Shown: positions 9,600-21,030 of the stretch, piece by piece
Layout: the number at the start of each line of letters is the position of its first letter
How positions within the stretch are numbered: position 1 is the stretch's first letter
Source: Isoetes taiwanensis
Lineage: Eukaryota > Streptophyta > Lycopodiopsida > Isoetales > Isoetaceae
Direction: 5' to 3'
Assembly: GCA_021234155.1 (NCBI GenBank)
Contig: JAJEKV010000054.1
Span: 5,317,962 to 5,381,961, forward strand
Length of the DNA: 64,000 nt
The notes under the pieces: generated by a model
Database searches by the model: none
Told to the model about the DNA's origin: nothing
Seen by the model: the letters and a program-made list of their open reading frames with translations, nothing else
Translations under genes and position numbers: made by a program

Positions 9600-11210
9600 T
9601 TTGATAACATACCTTTCCCCCAACGGGGATGCACTTGTGCTATGCGTATAAACCATCTGAGTTTATGCTAAGGGGCTTTTTATTACCTATTTTGTCTTAG
9701 AAAAAGGGATATCGATGGTAGGCGAATGGTTTAGTCGGAAGCAGCTCGGGAAGGTGCCCACCTCCCATTCTTGCTACCCTTCTTCACCGGATTATGTTGC
9801 ACACAACTGCGATTGGGGTGCAAGCAAGGCTTGGATGTGTTCTGCTTTCTCCAAAACAATCATCATATCTGCTAGTTGCGTGTATCCTTCCTTCTTTCTA
9901 GCCACCACAGTCGATTGTTTTAGATAATCCACTAATGTAGCATCTTCCTTTGGTAGTATACAAGCTATGCCATCAAAACATGTTGAAAGGGTATGCCTAG
10001 AATTGGGATGTTGGCCTATAACGCGAAGATAAAAATTCTTTACTAATGTGGATTCTTTCTTTGGTTGTATGCCCAGTATGTTTGTTCAGAGACGCTGAAA
10101 GTATAAGCCCAACAAATTGGGATGCTGGCCTATAAAGCGAAGGGGACATAAACTTTTGATTATGTAAAGTAGGCTTTGGATACGCAAATTCCTGCAGAGA
10201 ATATCATACACATTGTTTTTGGGAAGAAAACTTTCGAGTCCATTTTACTTCTTCCTTGCTAATAGGAAGCATCGGCTATATGGTTGAGTTTGTTCAAAAG
10301 ACAGGTAATTTATTCTTCCTATTGATGTTACACAGTCACTTTTTTCTTGTAAATACCAAGGATGCAAAATATAATCTTGACAATGCGACGTTGATTTCTA
10401 GGTTGCCTGATACACTAGGAGATATGGGACTCTTTGGTTATCATATCAGTTCTCTGCAGTTTATGTAAGCTAGGGATTTAAAATGTTTCAGGTACTGCTA
10501 TGCTTGAACATTTTTATAACGGTAACAAAACCCAATCATATGCTCAAGTACTAATATACTTGGCGCACTTTAGACCAGGTTCTGATATGCCTGTGTCAAA
10601 TTCAAGTATTAATAAGCTTGAGGGCAACTGCGGGACTGCTATACTTTAGCATGCTTTTTGTTATCCTTTGCTTACAAGTCTAAAATGGTTGCACAAGCCT
10701 TCGCGGGAAGGGTTTGCTATTTGGTAGTTGTACTTTCTCATTAGTTGTTGATATAGGTAATCTTGAGCATATTATTTACAAGGCTAATTAACAAGGCTTC
10801 ACTATGCCTACTTTTTCCATCCGATCTTAGAGATAGAATGTTGGGACATCATTAGAAAAACACATTGCCCTCAAGAAAAGTATTTGTTTCTAGGCTACAC
10901 AAGCATGAGCTGCATTATATTTTATGATGAAGTCCATGCCACAATGATGACGACACCCTTTTTTTTTAGTATTGTCTTATGGACTTCATATGCTGTTGGT
11001 GATGTGATGGGACCAACACCATGTTGTAATGCTTCTTTGGTGGCCTCATATTATTTCGTTTGCAAGTGTAAATATATGAAATGTTGTGTGGACCTAGGGC
11101 GTCTTAGGATTCAACAAGCGTGCCAGTTATGGTTTATTTTTCTACCCAATGGTATAGCCTAGGTTTAGCTCATAGAGGATGTGCAACTCTGGAGTATTTT
11201 GTTTTGTTTT
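9600..11210. other. Intergenic; one imperfect duplication
   Basis: At about 9935-10150 there is an imperfect two-copy repeat sharing the word GGCCTATAA(C/A)GCGAAG. The remainder shows no gene family, RNA gene or transposon terminus that I can support. Confidence 0.4.
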
Positions 11211-11213
11211 GTG

Positions 11214-12179
11214 GGTTTAGATTAGGAGCATATTATTATATTATGAGGAAAAAATCTAAAAATGTCCTTGTATTTCTTTATAATTGTCAAAACGCCCCTA
11301 TATTTTTTGTATTTGTTGGAATGTCCATATATGCAATCATCCATCGCTGCAAAGCCACCAAAAGACCGAAAATGGATATGAATTGGGCTAGAACCTCCTC
11401 TTGGCTCTGGCAGTTTATAGATCCACGCCTAAGGATTGATTTAAGCCCACCACGTGATTGGAGAAGTCCGATGAATTGTTAAGCTCCTTGAAGGCATACG
11501 CGTAGACACCCAACCACTATAGCAGATCCAAACAACGATGAGATTTTATGAAGCAAATAATTATTGTAATATTATACTGAGAAGGAAAAGAATTCCAAAA
11601 AATAAATTGATCTAGAGAAGAAGGATCATTGGCTAATGCCCTCGACATATTTCTGCCTATTTCAATCGGATCAAACTACAGACGTCAATGTTTGCTCAGG
11701 CAAGAAATGCAAGGCAGGGCAGAAATGGATGATGGAAGGCAGAAGCCCGAGCGAACACGAGCAAATTATTACTTCTACAACCATAATCCATCAACTCAAA
11801 TGTTCGGGGTCTCAGAAACGATAAGGTCCAACAATGTGGCAAGAGTAAAAAGGCAAATTTTACTGGCCCAAATGGACAAATCCGGCATCAAAATCACACA
11901 TGTAGAAATAAGTAGCGTGTTTAATGTGAAAACGCAAGGCTTGAGCTTCAAGGAGGTCTCTTATGGTGACGAATTCACATACGCCCTTGTTGGGCTTCTT
12001 ATTAATCACAGTGATTAATCCTCCTAATATATGAATTAAGGGCATTTCAACAAATACAAAAAATACACAGGCATTTTCACAATTATAAGAAAATATAGAT
12101 GCATTTTTAGGAATTTCCCTTATTGTTATTTTTGAAATATATATTAATGAAAGGTTTAGGTTGGGAGCATATTATTATA
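11214..12179. mobile_element. Element with about 84-bp terminal inverted repeats and flanking direct repeats
   Basis: The left arm (about 11245-11330) and right arm (about 12035-12120) are imperfect reverse complements, roughly 80 percent identical by eye. They share TTTTTTGTATTTGTTG and TTATAATTGT blocks. Immediately outside lie direct repeats of about 27 bp (11214-11240 and 12153-12179), both reading GGTTTAG(A/G)TT(A/G)GGAGC and then ATATTATTATA. The interior holds an open frame of 129 codons (11629-12018, plus) with no recognised domain. It resembles a non-autonomous DNA element; the long direct repeat is unusual for a target-site duplication. Confidence 0.6.
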
Positions 12180-12680
12180 CGTTCCATACGCTTGTTTTTA
12201 GGTTTGATAGTGCTCCTAGACCATTGATCCCAGAAATATCACAGGTTTTGTTTTTAGGTTTGATCTGGTGGTCCTAGACCATTAATCCCAAATGGGCACC
12301 AGTTGCCGAGATTTAGCCATTGGACACGTATAAGAGTAGGGCATAACACCCGAGTTCTAGAGTGTCATCCGCCTTACCTGAGGCCGAGAGTTTTATGGTA
12401 GTTTTATAGTGGTTTTATGGTGGTTTTCATAACAAGCTAGGTGTTTATGGCCATTTCGCATAACTTTAAATCTACATGTACACTTTAGCTTAGCTAAATA
12501 GGTACAAATTATAGCATGATAAAAGTGAATTGTCCTATGTTCAAAATTCCATTGATATAGTCCTTGTAAGCATGTTAACTTGAAGAAATCAAAATAAATG
12601 GGATGTAAACAATGGCAACTTGCCTTGCAAACTTTGGCCTTAATTGATTAGACTTTGGGTTCTTAATGACCCATTTGACA
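12180..12680. other. Intergenic, downstream flank of the hydrolase gene
   Basis: A short imperfect tandem repeat (TTTTTAGGTTTGAT and TCCTAGACCATT(G/A)ATCCCA words) lies at about 12195-12290. No coding sequence is recognised. Part of this should be the 3' UTR of the minus-strand hydrolase gene. Confidence 0.4.
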
Positions 12681-13939
12681 TTACAATTTTTCATATTGTT
12701 CCTTGAGGAAGGCAATCACGTGATTGTTAAACTCTGTCGCCCTCTCAAGCTGGGGAATATGCCCTGTCTTTGGAATAATCACAAGCCGAGCTTTCCTTGT
12801 TAGATGCCTACATCATGCCGAGATCACAAACCATTAAGAAACCCAAAATAAGAAAAATAAACCTTGTTATCAGAAAGGTACATACATTCGAATTGACTTA
12901 AAAAAAAGAAAAAGGGAACATGAATGAAATATATAAGTATTGCTCACCTTTGTAACTTATAAGCCTCCTCAAGGCCAAAAATTTTGTCCCCCTCACCCCA
13001 TATCAATAAAACATCCTGTATGTAATTTGCCAATTTATCACAGCATCACAACATGTTCAACATATCCATCTTATCAAATGCTAGCTTAACTCTACACATA
13101 ATAGAAACTTAACTCTACACAGAATAGAAGCTTCACCTGAGTAAGGCTGGGAAGATCCGGTGCACCCTTTTTGCCTATCACAAGTCCATTTAATAACTGG
13201 ACCTTCTCTTCCCTGTTTACATTCAACTTCTGTAACAAAGCATTCTACCTTTCTTATCAGAATGTCCATCATAAACATACACTTCCTACAAAAGAAAAAT
13301 AATAACACTTACCTGTTGAAGATCATTGAGTATGAAATCAGGAATAAATTTTAGCTGTTCATATACAAGATTGTTGATGATCCTCTTGAGTAGAGCCTTG
13401 TCTTTTGGCATGAATACATCATGTAAATCACATGCATTCAGTTTGCTCAGCATCTTATCACTTACAGATCTATCCATGCATATGCCAGAGCTAGCAATGA
13501 CAACTTTTTTCACCATATCTGGAGCCAGATGAGCCAAAAAAAATGTGACAAATCCACCATAGCTAGTACCAATGACAGAAACCTCCTTAACATCTTCATG
13601 CTTCAAAACTTCCAGCATGCAAAGGGCTTGAAATATTTCCGACCTCTGCTCACTTAGGGTATACGATTTTCCAAAAAATAACAGATCAGGTATATAAACA
13701 GCATAATCTTTTGTTAGACATGAAACCTGTTTGGACCAGCCAGATGTTCCATCACCTCCAAATCCATGTATTAGCATCACAGTTGGCTTGTGCCCGTGTT
13801 TGGATCTGTCAGGAACCCAACAGAATATAGTGCTGCCATCTTTGAGCTCAAAAATCTTGGGTATTAAACCTAGCCTTCTGTATCTCCAACTGTTAAGAAA
13901 GAGCAAAATATCTGCTAAACTAAACCCTGTGCACTCCAT
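12681..13939 (-). CDS. Alpha/beta-hydrolase fold protein, four exons, apparently intact
   Basis: Exons on the minus strand are 13939-13313, 13229-13137, 13015-12948 and 12807-12681. Every intron has GT-AG borders (donors GTAAGT, GTGAAG, GTGAGC) and the phases join without a stop, giving 304 aa. The start is the first ATG (13939) after an in-frame TAA about 40 bp upstream. The product has an oxyanion-type HGFGGDG (residues 58-64), nucleophile elbow GTSYGG with Ser126, an acid in WGEGDKIF (Asp250) and the catalytic His in KTGHIPQLE (His279). This matches the uncharacterised plant MES/epoxide-hydrolase-like group in length, triad and PDLLFFG motif. The substrate is unknown. There is no signal peptide; the short hydrophobic N-terminal patch may be a membrane contact. 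An ATG-to-stop read without splicing would truncate it after exon 1. Confidence 0.9.
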
Positions 13940-13979
13940 TAATTCCAAGCAATCAATCTCAACATTGAACTCTTATAAT

Positions 13980-16900
13980 TTGTATTCACATACATTGCGG
14001 CCACCCTAATATGGCGGCTGATTTTTGTATCACAAAACTAATCTTTTTATTGTACTTTTCAGGTTTCCTTTTTTGTTTTCTTTTTATTTTTTGAACCAGA
14101 TCGTAAGATACACATATGACGTTGATATTTGAACCTTAGAATTTTGTTGATACAAACAATGGTCTTATGGGATTGTGACAAGCATTTCTTTCTTTTATAA
14201 TGTTGTCTAATGTTGTCTACGGTGAAGCAGTATTCAATTCAATTTCTTACATTTGTTTTATGTAATCGAAGTTTTACACTCAAGTTGTCTAAGAGTTTGA
14301 TTGAGAAAAAAAGACCAGCCAAATTGTCAAAGCTTGATTGAGAGGAAAATACCGGTGTTGGTTCATACCTCGTATCTAGATATTTTTTGAAGTGTCAAGC
14401 TATCTCATTGTCAGAATACCGCATATTTTTCCGAGGGGCTGAATCATTTTTCAACTTATGAAAATATGTTCTTTCAATCATGGGATGTCATTTGCTAATG
14501 TGATGTCATTGCAAATTATCAAACTAGCTCCCCCCTTAATCGTGCATTGATTAGATGGGAAGATGTTGCTTTATGTCATTTCTAGTTCCATTGTTGATCT
14601 AAGACGTTATGATGTATTTTGATGGATGCCATGATCCAGGTGGCTTGGGCGGATGGATTCTTCGCACTTGCACCATAATTGATGGATGCCATGATCCAGG
14701 TGGCTTGGGCGGATGGATTCTTCACACTTGCACCATAATTGCAGTCAACACAAGGCATCTTGAGCTATATCGTTAAACAATTCACCATTTCATAGATTGC
14801 TTACTATAATCTTGTACTAGGTATGTAAAACTACTATATTGACAAATGTTCCCAAGGCATTCTAGGTGTTTTTTTATTTTGTTCTGCAGAAATGGTGCTC
14901 AATAATGCTTTTCTACAACCTCTTTGTTCTCTTGAACTATAGTAAGGTATGCAAACCCCGTAAATCCATTCGGTAATAAATAATCGTGTCTCTTTTTTTA
15001 TTTTATTTTTTTTATTTTTTTGGTGTGTCACATTCATCACACATCTATTATACAGTACATGTATCACAGGAAGCCAATTTAAGTCAGGTCACGATATCTT
15101 ATGGGAGCTGCTCCATGTGATTGTATATTACGTATTGTCAATCTCGAGCCTGTGAACTCTCAAGGTAATAATGGAACTTGAACTCCTCATTAGTAGACTG
15201 ATGTTGGTCAATTCAAACTAATGACCTATGAGTGTGGCGAGTTTAAGGCCATGCCACTAGACCATGCCTCGAAAGCAACGATTGGGAAGAGAAACTAACA
15301 TTTGGAGGTTTGGAACTTATCTTCTAACATTTTTGTACCGCCTCGATCCCCTTCCATTCTTATACCTCTTAATTATGATCATCTTTATTTACTACCTCTA
15401 GAGGTTCTAAAACCATCCCAAAAAGTATTTCCAAATTCTTGATAAATGCATGCTCATCAAGTCAATTGTGCAATGGCCCTAATTTGACAAGGACAAGTTT
15501 TCAACTTCACCTCATTCATTTTGTATCTCAACATTTGTCTCGCATTGGAAGCTTCAATTGTTCTAGTTCTCATTTATAGACAAAATCCCCCTGTAAGGAA
15601 CTTGTGCCCTTCAATCTTATGTTATGTATGAATATCTTTCTATCCTCCCCAGTCTTATGTTATGTATGAATACTTTTCTATCATCATGTCCATTAAACAT
15701 TGCTTTATATTTCTTCAAATCAGTGCTTAAAATATGTAAAGTTTCTCATATTGTAACACGCAAACTGATGCTACTGATACTTTTCATTCTTGTGGGTCTA
15801 AATGATGTTTTCTGATTCTCCCTTTTCAACCCACCACAGACATATGCTCCTCTCTGAGCCCAGAAGTACGCCTCTGTTTGATAAAACAGCATAAGCTCGC
15901 CCTCTGAAACCCAAACATCGAGTGGAGACAACCAGCACATGGTTATGCAAGGTAGACACAAGGAAACAATATGATGAACATCTCTCTCATTCATGTATTA
16001 TTATGAGAAAATGATTATATACACATGTTCACAAGGTATTGCCTGGCAACCATTGATACGCAATGATAATGAAAAAGTTCTTATACTATAAACATTGACA
16101 TTAAGTTTTCACGACTTTCAAACAGAAATACTATCTCATTCTGTTCTCAGGAGATTCCATGGTACTGGTTTTGATAATTATTTAAAAAGTCACCAAAACA
16201 GATGTTCTTGCTTTCAAACTCAAAGAGAGAGCTCAGATGCCGTGCCAGTTCTATTCACTGTTTATCTAGAAAGTACAGAATTGGAATATAAATGAAGGAA
16301 TTAATTCCTGCAGCGAATCTTTGGGCATAGAAGCCGCGGATACACACTCCTTATGGCTACTCACAATCTGGAGAATGAATGGATATGAATAAGAAAAAGA
16401 AGATGCTTCGGAAAAAGAAAGAGGCAAGGAGTTTTAACACGTTAGAAAGATGATCGTATGGAAGGGAAGATGAAAAATGAAAATCAGGGGCAAACAGAAG
16501 GAATGGACATTCCCAGCAATGCACAAAACCGCAAAGTTTTCACCTAGGTCTTCTGAAAAGAATTCAGCTCCATTCTTTGTGAGTTCAGAACCTCTCCAAG
16601 AAAAACCTTTTTCATAGCCGGTTACAAATGTAGTACGAGAGACAAAAGGATGGGTCTGCCATAACCATCATGGCATTTAGTGGCATCCACACAGTACTAC
16701 ATTCCTTGACTTGGATGCTCTGCCCCTTAATGACTGCCTGGAAGTGGGAAAGAACAGATGAGAACAAAGAGAATTGACATTGGATACAGCATCTCTTACC
16801 AGGGTGCAAGTGGACTATAATATGCGATCTGAGTGTCTGCCTTCTTCCAGAGACCTGGTAATAAAAAGATAAAAGAAGCCAGCTTTAGATACAACTCATA

Positions 16901-17100
16901 CCTTGCTTGGAAGTAACGGGGCATTACCTTTGATACTTGACGTTGGCCACTTTCATGTCTAGAGCTTGAGACTTCTATCGAGAACGCACTTATCAACATG
17001 TATGGGCAATCTTTGAAGTATTCAAGCATTTTCTCCCATCTGAATAGTGCCAAAAAAGCGCAGAGTCATCTTCTTCAAATCTTCAATAATATCACAAAAC
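13980..17100. other. Intergenic between hydrolase and PPR genes
   Basis: A 60-bp tandem duplication lies at 14621-14740 (GATGGATGCCATGATCCAGG and onwards, two copies differing at one base). A 41-bp imperfect duplication lies at about 15617-15690. A SINE-like relic is listed separately. No exon of either neighbouring gene is recognised, though the downstream part should include the PPR gene 3' UTR. Confidence 0.5.
15090..15270 (-). mobile_element. tRNA-derived SINE-like relic
   Basis: On the minus strand a Pol III A box (TGGTCTAGTGGCATGG, 15264-15249) is followed about 65 bp later by a B-box-like GAGTTCAAGTTCC (15185-15173). The box sequences, order and spacing fit plant tRNA-derived SINEs. 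The 3' end and target duplication were not identified. A genuine tRNA gene is excluded because no cloverleaf or anticodon arm fits between the boxes. Confidence 0.55.
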
Positions 17101-17115
17101 TATACATACAATTTA

Positions 17116-20100
17116 TCAGTCAAAGTCACCACAAGAACATGCTCCATCCTTAAAACGATGAATGCGATATGCATCCTTTACTATGATCTCCCGTTGTTCA
17201 ACTTTGGAAATTATTTTAGTCATGCTATGGCAATCCTTGCACGTGCGAAGGTTCTTTGTAGCTCGAATAGTTGTCCCTCCTGGTGTACTGATAAGACCAA
17301 ATGCTATAGCCAGTTTCTCACAATGTCCACATAGGGCATCTTCTTTTTCCTCATTTGTCATTTCTCTCAAAACTAGATTAGTTTGTGGTGCATATCCTTG
17401 TTCCTTCATTTCTTTATTTAGCCGCTTCAATGTGGCGTAAATCTCTTCAATTCTGGGGTGGTTTCTGGCACCAACAATAAACTCATGCACCTTATTTCCA
17501 ATCTCAATCCATGCTCTTGCAGGTTTTTTCTGTGCTCCTGCAGACATTCTCAACTCCTCCACTCTGACAGCCTCTTTTTCCATGTTAGCATGACTAAATA
17601 TGTTTGACATTAGCACATATGCGCTAGCATCATGTGGATCTACCTGGGCAACATGGTCAAAACACCGTTTACCAATCTCCACATTGCCATATGTTCTGCA
17701 GGCACTGAGCAGAGACGTCCAACCCACAAGACTAGTTTCGCAGGTTTTAAGAAAACTGTCTGCCTCATTTAAACGTCCCGCACGGCTAAGAAGATCAACC
17801 ATGCAAGCAAAATGCCTGGGGCTTGCTGGGATGCCATGGTCTTCCATCATAGAGATGAAGTACTGGGAACCTGCCTCCAAAAGTCCTGCATGACTGCAAG
17901 CAGCAAGAATACTAGTAAATGTTATATTGTCTGGCTTGATATTTTTCTTTTGCATATTATCTAGGCACTCTCCAGCCAGTTTAGCATCACCACTTCGAGC
18001 ATATCCAGCAATAATTGCACCCCATGAGACTGCATCTTGTTTTGGCAATGCATGGAATACCTTACATGCTTCCTTCATATTCCCGCATCTTGCGTACATG
18101 TCAATAAGGGCGCCTCCAAGGGCATTGCCTTCAAGCCCACTTCTGATAATTTTATTCTCTATTAGCCTGCCTTGCTCTAAGGCTCCAATACTTCCACACG
18201 CCTTCAAAGCGCTTAAAAATATAACTTCATTTGGTTGAATACCTTCATATTGCATCTTCTCGAACAGTTCAAGAGCAGAAACCCCATGTCCATGACAAAC
18301 ATATCCAGCAATCATCGTTCCCCATGTAACCAAATCACGACCTTGCAAGCTGTCAAATAGCTGTTGTGCTTCCTGTAGATTTGCACATTTGGCATACATG
18401 TCAATAAGGGCACTGCCAAGAAGGGCATCTAACCCTGATCTTGTTGTAATTATATGCTCATGAATAATCCTTCCTTGTTGCACATTTTGAGTGAGGCCGC
18501 ATGCCTTTAAAGCACTTAAAACTGCTACTTTCTCTGGCTTTTGACCCTCTTCCTCCATCCTTTGGAAAAGCTCAAGGGAGGCAATGCCAAGCCCATGCTG
18601 AGCATATCCCATAATCATTGCACTCCATGATATTGCATCTCTTTTTTGTAGTTCATCAAAGACTTTCAGTGCTTCATTTAATTGTCCACATTTGGCATAC
18701 ATATCAATGAGGGTGTTTCCGAGTATAAGCTCATGCTGAAGATCCTCTTTAATTATTTTCTCATGTATCACCTTTCCTTCTTCTAGTGCACCCAGACAGC
18801 TGCATGCTTTTAGAATGCTGGAATAAATGATTTTATTTGGCTGTATGCCTTTATCTTCCATGCATTTGAAAAGTTCTAAAGCACAACTACCATTTCCATG
18901 CTGGATATAGCCTACAATCATAGCCCCAAATGACACCACAGTTTGATTTTGCAGCTTATTAAAAGAAATATATGCTTCTTCTAAACTTCCACATTTACTG
19001 TACATGTCAACTAGATTATTGCCAAGAACAACATCCTCCCCAAGGCCCTGATCAACAATCTGCTCATGTAGAGCCCTACCCTGCTTTAAGGCTCCTGCTC
19101 CTAAGCAACCACATGCTTTTAAGGTGCTTAAAAATATCACTTTGTCTGGGTCTATTCCCTCGTCCAGCATCTTCTCAAAAAATTCTAAAGCTGCAGTGCC
19201 ATGACCTTGTCGAGCGTATGCTTCAATCATAATACTCCACGAAACCAAATTCCTATTATGTAATTTGCTAAACACTCTATCTGTCTCCCCGAGCATCCCA
19301 CATTTGCCATACATGTCAAGAAGAGTATTTCCAAGAACAGCATCTGACTCAAACTCGCTCCCGATGATCTGATCATGCAACATTCTTCCCTGTCCAATGG
19401 CTCCGCTATTCCCGCAAATTTTTAATAAGCTTGAAAACGTAAGTGTATCTGGCTTTATGCCCTTCAGATCCATCGTCTCGAAAAGCTCAATGGCATGATC
19501 AAGCTGCCTATGCTGAGAATATGCTGATATCATTGATCCCCACAATACACTATCACCATTCTGTGACCTTTCAAATGCTTCACGTGCTTCTTGAAGGCTT
19601 CCACATCTATCGTATGCACATACAAGGGATCTTTCAATAACAGCATCTGATTCTAATCCGCTTTTGATAATCTGGCTATGTAAAAGTCTGCTCTCTGTAA
19701 GAACTTCCTTCATTGCACATGCTATGAGAATGGCAATACAAACGTACCTGTCAAATTTTGCTTGTGAAGGAGGGAGCTTGTGGTACAAATCTAGGGCCTT
19801 CTCATATTGCCCAAGTTTGACATGTGAAGAAATAATTGCACTCCATGTATGAACAGAGGGCGTGAAAACTTTATCAAATGCAACATTTGCTTCATAAAGA
19901 TTTCTACAAGAGGCAAATAAACGTATGATGTGGTCACCTAAAACAGAAAAGGCATTGAGTCCATTCCGGATGATAAGGGACTGAACACGCCTACCACCTA
20001 TTAAGTCTTTTTTCTTTACACAATCCTCTACAATGATGTAAGCAGTATTGCGAGATATATGAATACCTTGGTGCTCCATCACCTCCGCGGCCTTAAGTGC

Positions 20101-20154
20101 CATTTCTCCCTGTTCGAAGCTCGTAACATGAAGGACTTCTTCCGACAAGTTCAT
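17116..20154 (-). CDS. PLS-class pentatricopeptide-repeat protein with DYW deaminase domain
   Basis: A single uninterrupted frame of 1012 aa. The ATG at 20154 follows an in-frame TAA about 35 bp upstream. From about residue 85 to 790 there are some twenty PPR motifs in P-L-S order (recurring DMYAKCG, VSWSAMI and GYAQHG signatures), followed by E1/E2 motifs (WTSLLSACRTYGN) and a DYW domain over the last 130 residues. The deaminase signature is complete: HxE as HCE (944-946), CxxCH as CKDCH (972-976) and terminal CxC as CSC (1006-1008). Family members bind organelle RNA and edit C to U. Two oddities: the protein ends DFD, not DYW, and no obvious transit peptide precedes the first PPR motif, so an unseen 5' exon is possible. 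It is intronless, as is common for plant PPR genes. The target site cannot be read from the sequence. Confidence 0.95.
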   Translation of the reverse strand: MNLSEEVLHVTSFEQGEMALKAAEVMEHQGIHISRNTAYIIVEDCVKKKDLIGGRRVQSLIIRNGLNAFSVLGDHIIRLFASCRNLYEANVAFDKVFTPSVHTWSAIISSHVKLGQYEKALDLYHKLPPSQAKFDRYVCIAILIACAMKEVLTESRLLHSQIIKSGLESDAVIERSLVCAYDRCGSLQEAREAFERSQNGDSVLWGSMISAYSQHRQLDHAIELFETMDLKGIKPDTLTFSSLLKICGNSGAIGQGRMLHDQIIGSEFESDAVLGNTLLDMYGKCGMLGETDRVFSKLHNRNLVSWSIMIEAYARQGHGTAALEFFEKMLDEGIDPDKVIFLSTLKACGCLGAGALKQGRALHEQIVDQGLGEDVVLGNNLVDMYSKCGSLEEAYISFNKLQNQTVVSFGAMIVGYIQHGNGSCALELFKCMEDKGIQPNKIIYSSILKACSCLGALEEGKVIHEKIIKEDLQHELILGNTLIDMYAKCGQLNEALKVFDELQKRDAISWSAMIMGYAQHGLGIASLELFQRMEEEGQKPEKVAVLSALKACGLTQNVQQGRIIHEHIITTRSGLDALLGSALIDMYAKCANLQEAQQLFDSLQGRDLVTWGTMIAGYVCHGHGVSALELFEKMQYEGIQPNEVIFLSALKACGSIGALEQGRLIENKIIRSGLEGNALGGALIDMYARCGNMKEACKVFHALPKQDAVSWGAIIAGYARSGDAKLAGECLDNMQKKNIKPDNITFTSILAACSHAGLLEAGSQYFISMMEDHGIPASPRHFACMVDLLSRAGRLNEADSFLKTCETSLVGWTSLLSACRTYGNVEIGKRCFDHVAQVDPHDASAYVLMSNIFSHANMEKEAVRVEELRMSAGAQKKPARAWIEIGNKVHEFIVGARNHPRIEEIYATLKRLNKEMKEQGYAPQTNLVLREMTNEEKEDALCGHCEKLAIAFGLISTPGGTTIRATKNLRTCKDCHSMTKIISKVEQREIIVKDAYRIHRFKDGACSCGDFD

Positions 20155-20204
20155 AGTAGTCTGTCGATCTCTAGTTCTATTTTTTTATTTTTTTAGCAGA
20201 CCAG

Positions 20205-20475
20205 CCTAGCCAAGCCTACAGGCTTTTCTGCAATTGTAGCCTATCCACGCGTCACCTCCACCTCAGCAGAATCTCACGTGGCATTATAAAAAACCGTTAG
20301 ATCTTCATTTTCAAAATCTAACCAAGCCTACAAGCTTTTCTGCAATTAATCAAGCCTACAGGCTTTTCTGCAATTGTAGCCTATCCATGCGTCACCTCCA
20401 CCTCATCAAAATCGCAAAATCTCACGTGGCATTATAAAAAACCATTAGATCTTCATTTTCAAAATCTAAGGCCAT
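20205..20475. repeat. Two-copy tandem repeat in the PPR upstream region
   Basis: The unit beginning CAAGCCTACAGGCTTTTCTG is present at about 20213 and again at about 20351 (period about 138 bp). Both copies share GTAGCCTATCCA, CGTCACCTCCACCTCA and CTCACGTGGCATTATAAAAA. A third partial copy of the first 30 bp lies between them. It is within 50-320 bp of the PPR start codon, so it may overlap the promoter or 5' leader. Confidence 0.8.
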
Positions 20476-21030
20476 AGAAATTAGAAAAGCGCCATAAAAA
20501 TTAGATAAGCTTGGAAAATTGGCACACAAATGGCATCCGACGCCGGCGTTTGATGAAGCTCTATGCCATGGTGAAGTACGAATCAACGCAAATATGCTTC
20601 TAACCTAGTTTTTTTTTCTGTTTCTATTGATTTGGAGGTCGTTTTCCAACAGTCTGAGGAATGCTCTTGTTTTATACGGAATTGGCCAAATCATCGATAT
20701 ACTATCTCCGAAATATCTTTTGTTCTATGCCTAACTACGGACGTTTTGGGCCTCTAAATAACTGGTTCTATGACCTAGTGGGCCTTCTTGTTTAGTGATT
20801 TGATTTGTTCAGAAATTGAGTTCCACGAAGATATAGTGCTTTATGATTATTGGTTACTCTTTCATTAACCTTGTCCTTGCACTGCCCGCATTGTGTTTCC
20901 TCCTTTCCCCTTCTTTGATACTCGAAATTCCAACTTAACTTTCTCATCGATATAAGCTTGCCTTTTCCTTGTCCATTATAGTTGTTCTATATTTTATAGA
21001 TTCAAAAGCATTTGAAAGGAAAGATAAGCA
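20476..21030. other. Intergenic, nothing recognised
   Basis: AT-rich sequence without a recognised coding, RNA or transposon feature. Confidence 0.4.

Noticed and set aside
15173-15264. tRNA gene on the minus strand
   Set aside because: A and B boxes are present, but the sequence between them cannot form the anticodon and acceptor stems. It is better read as a SINE relic.
17600-19850. Plus-strand frames antisense to the PPR gene
   Set aside because: They are shadows of the repetitive PPR coding sequence on the other strand.
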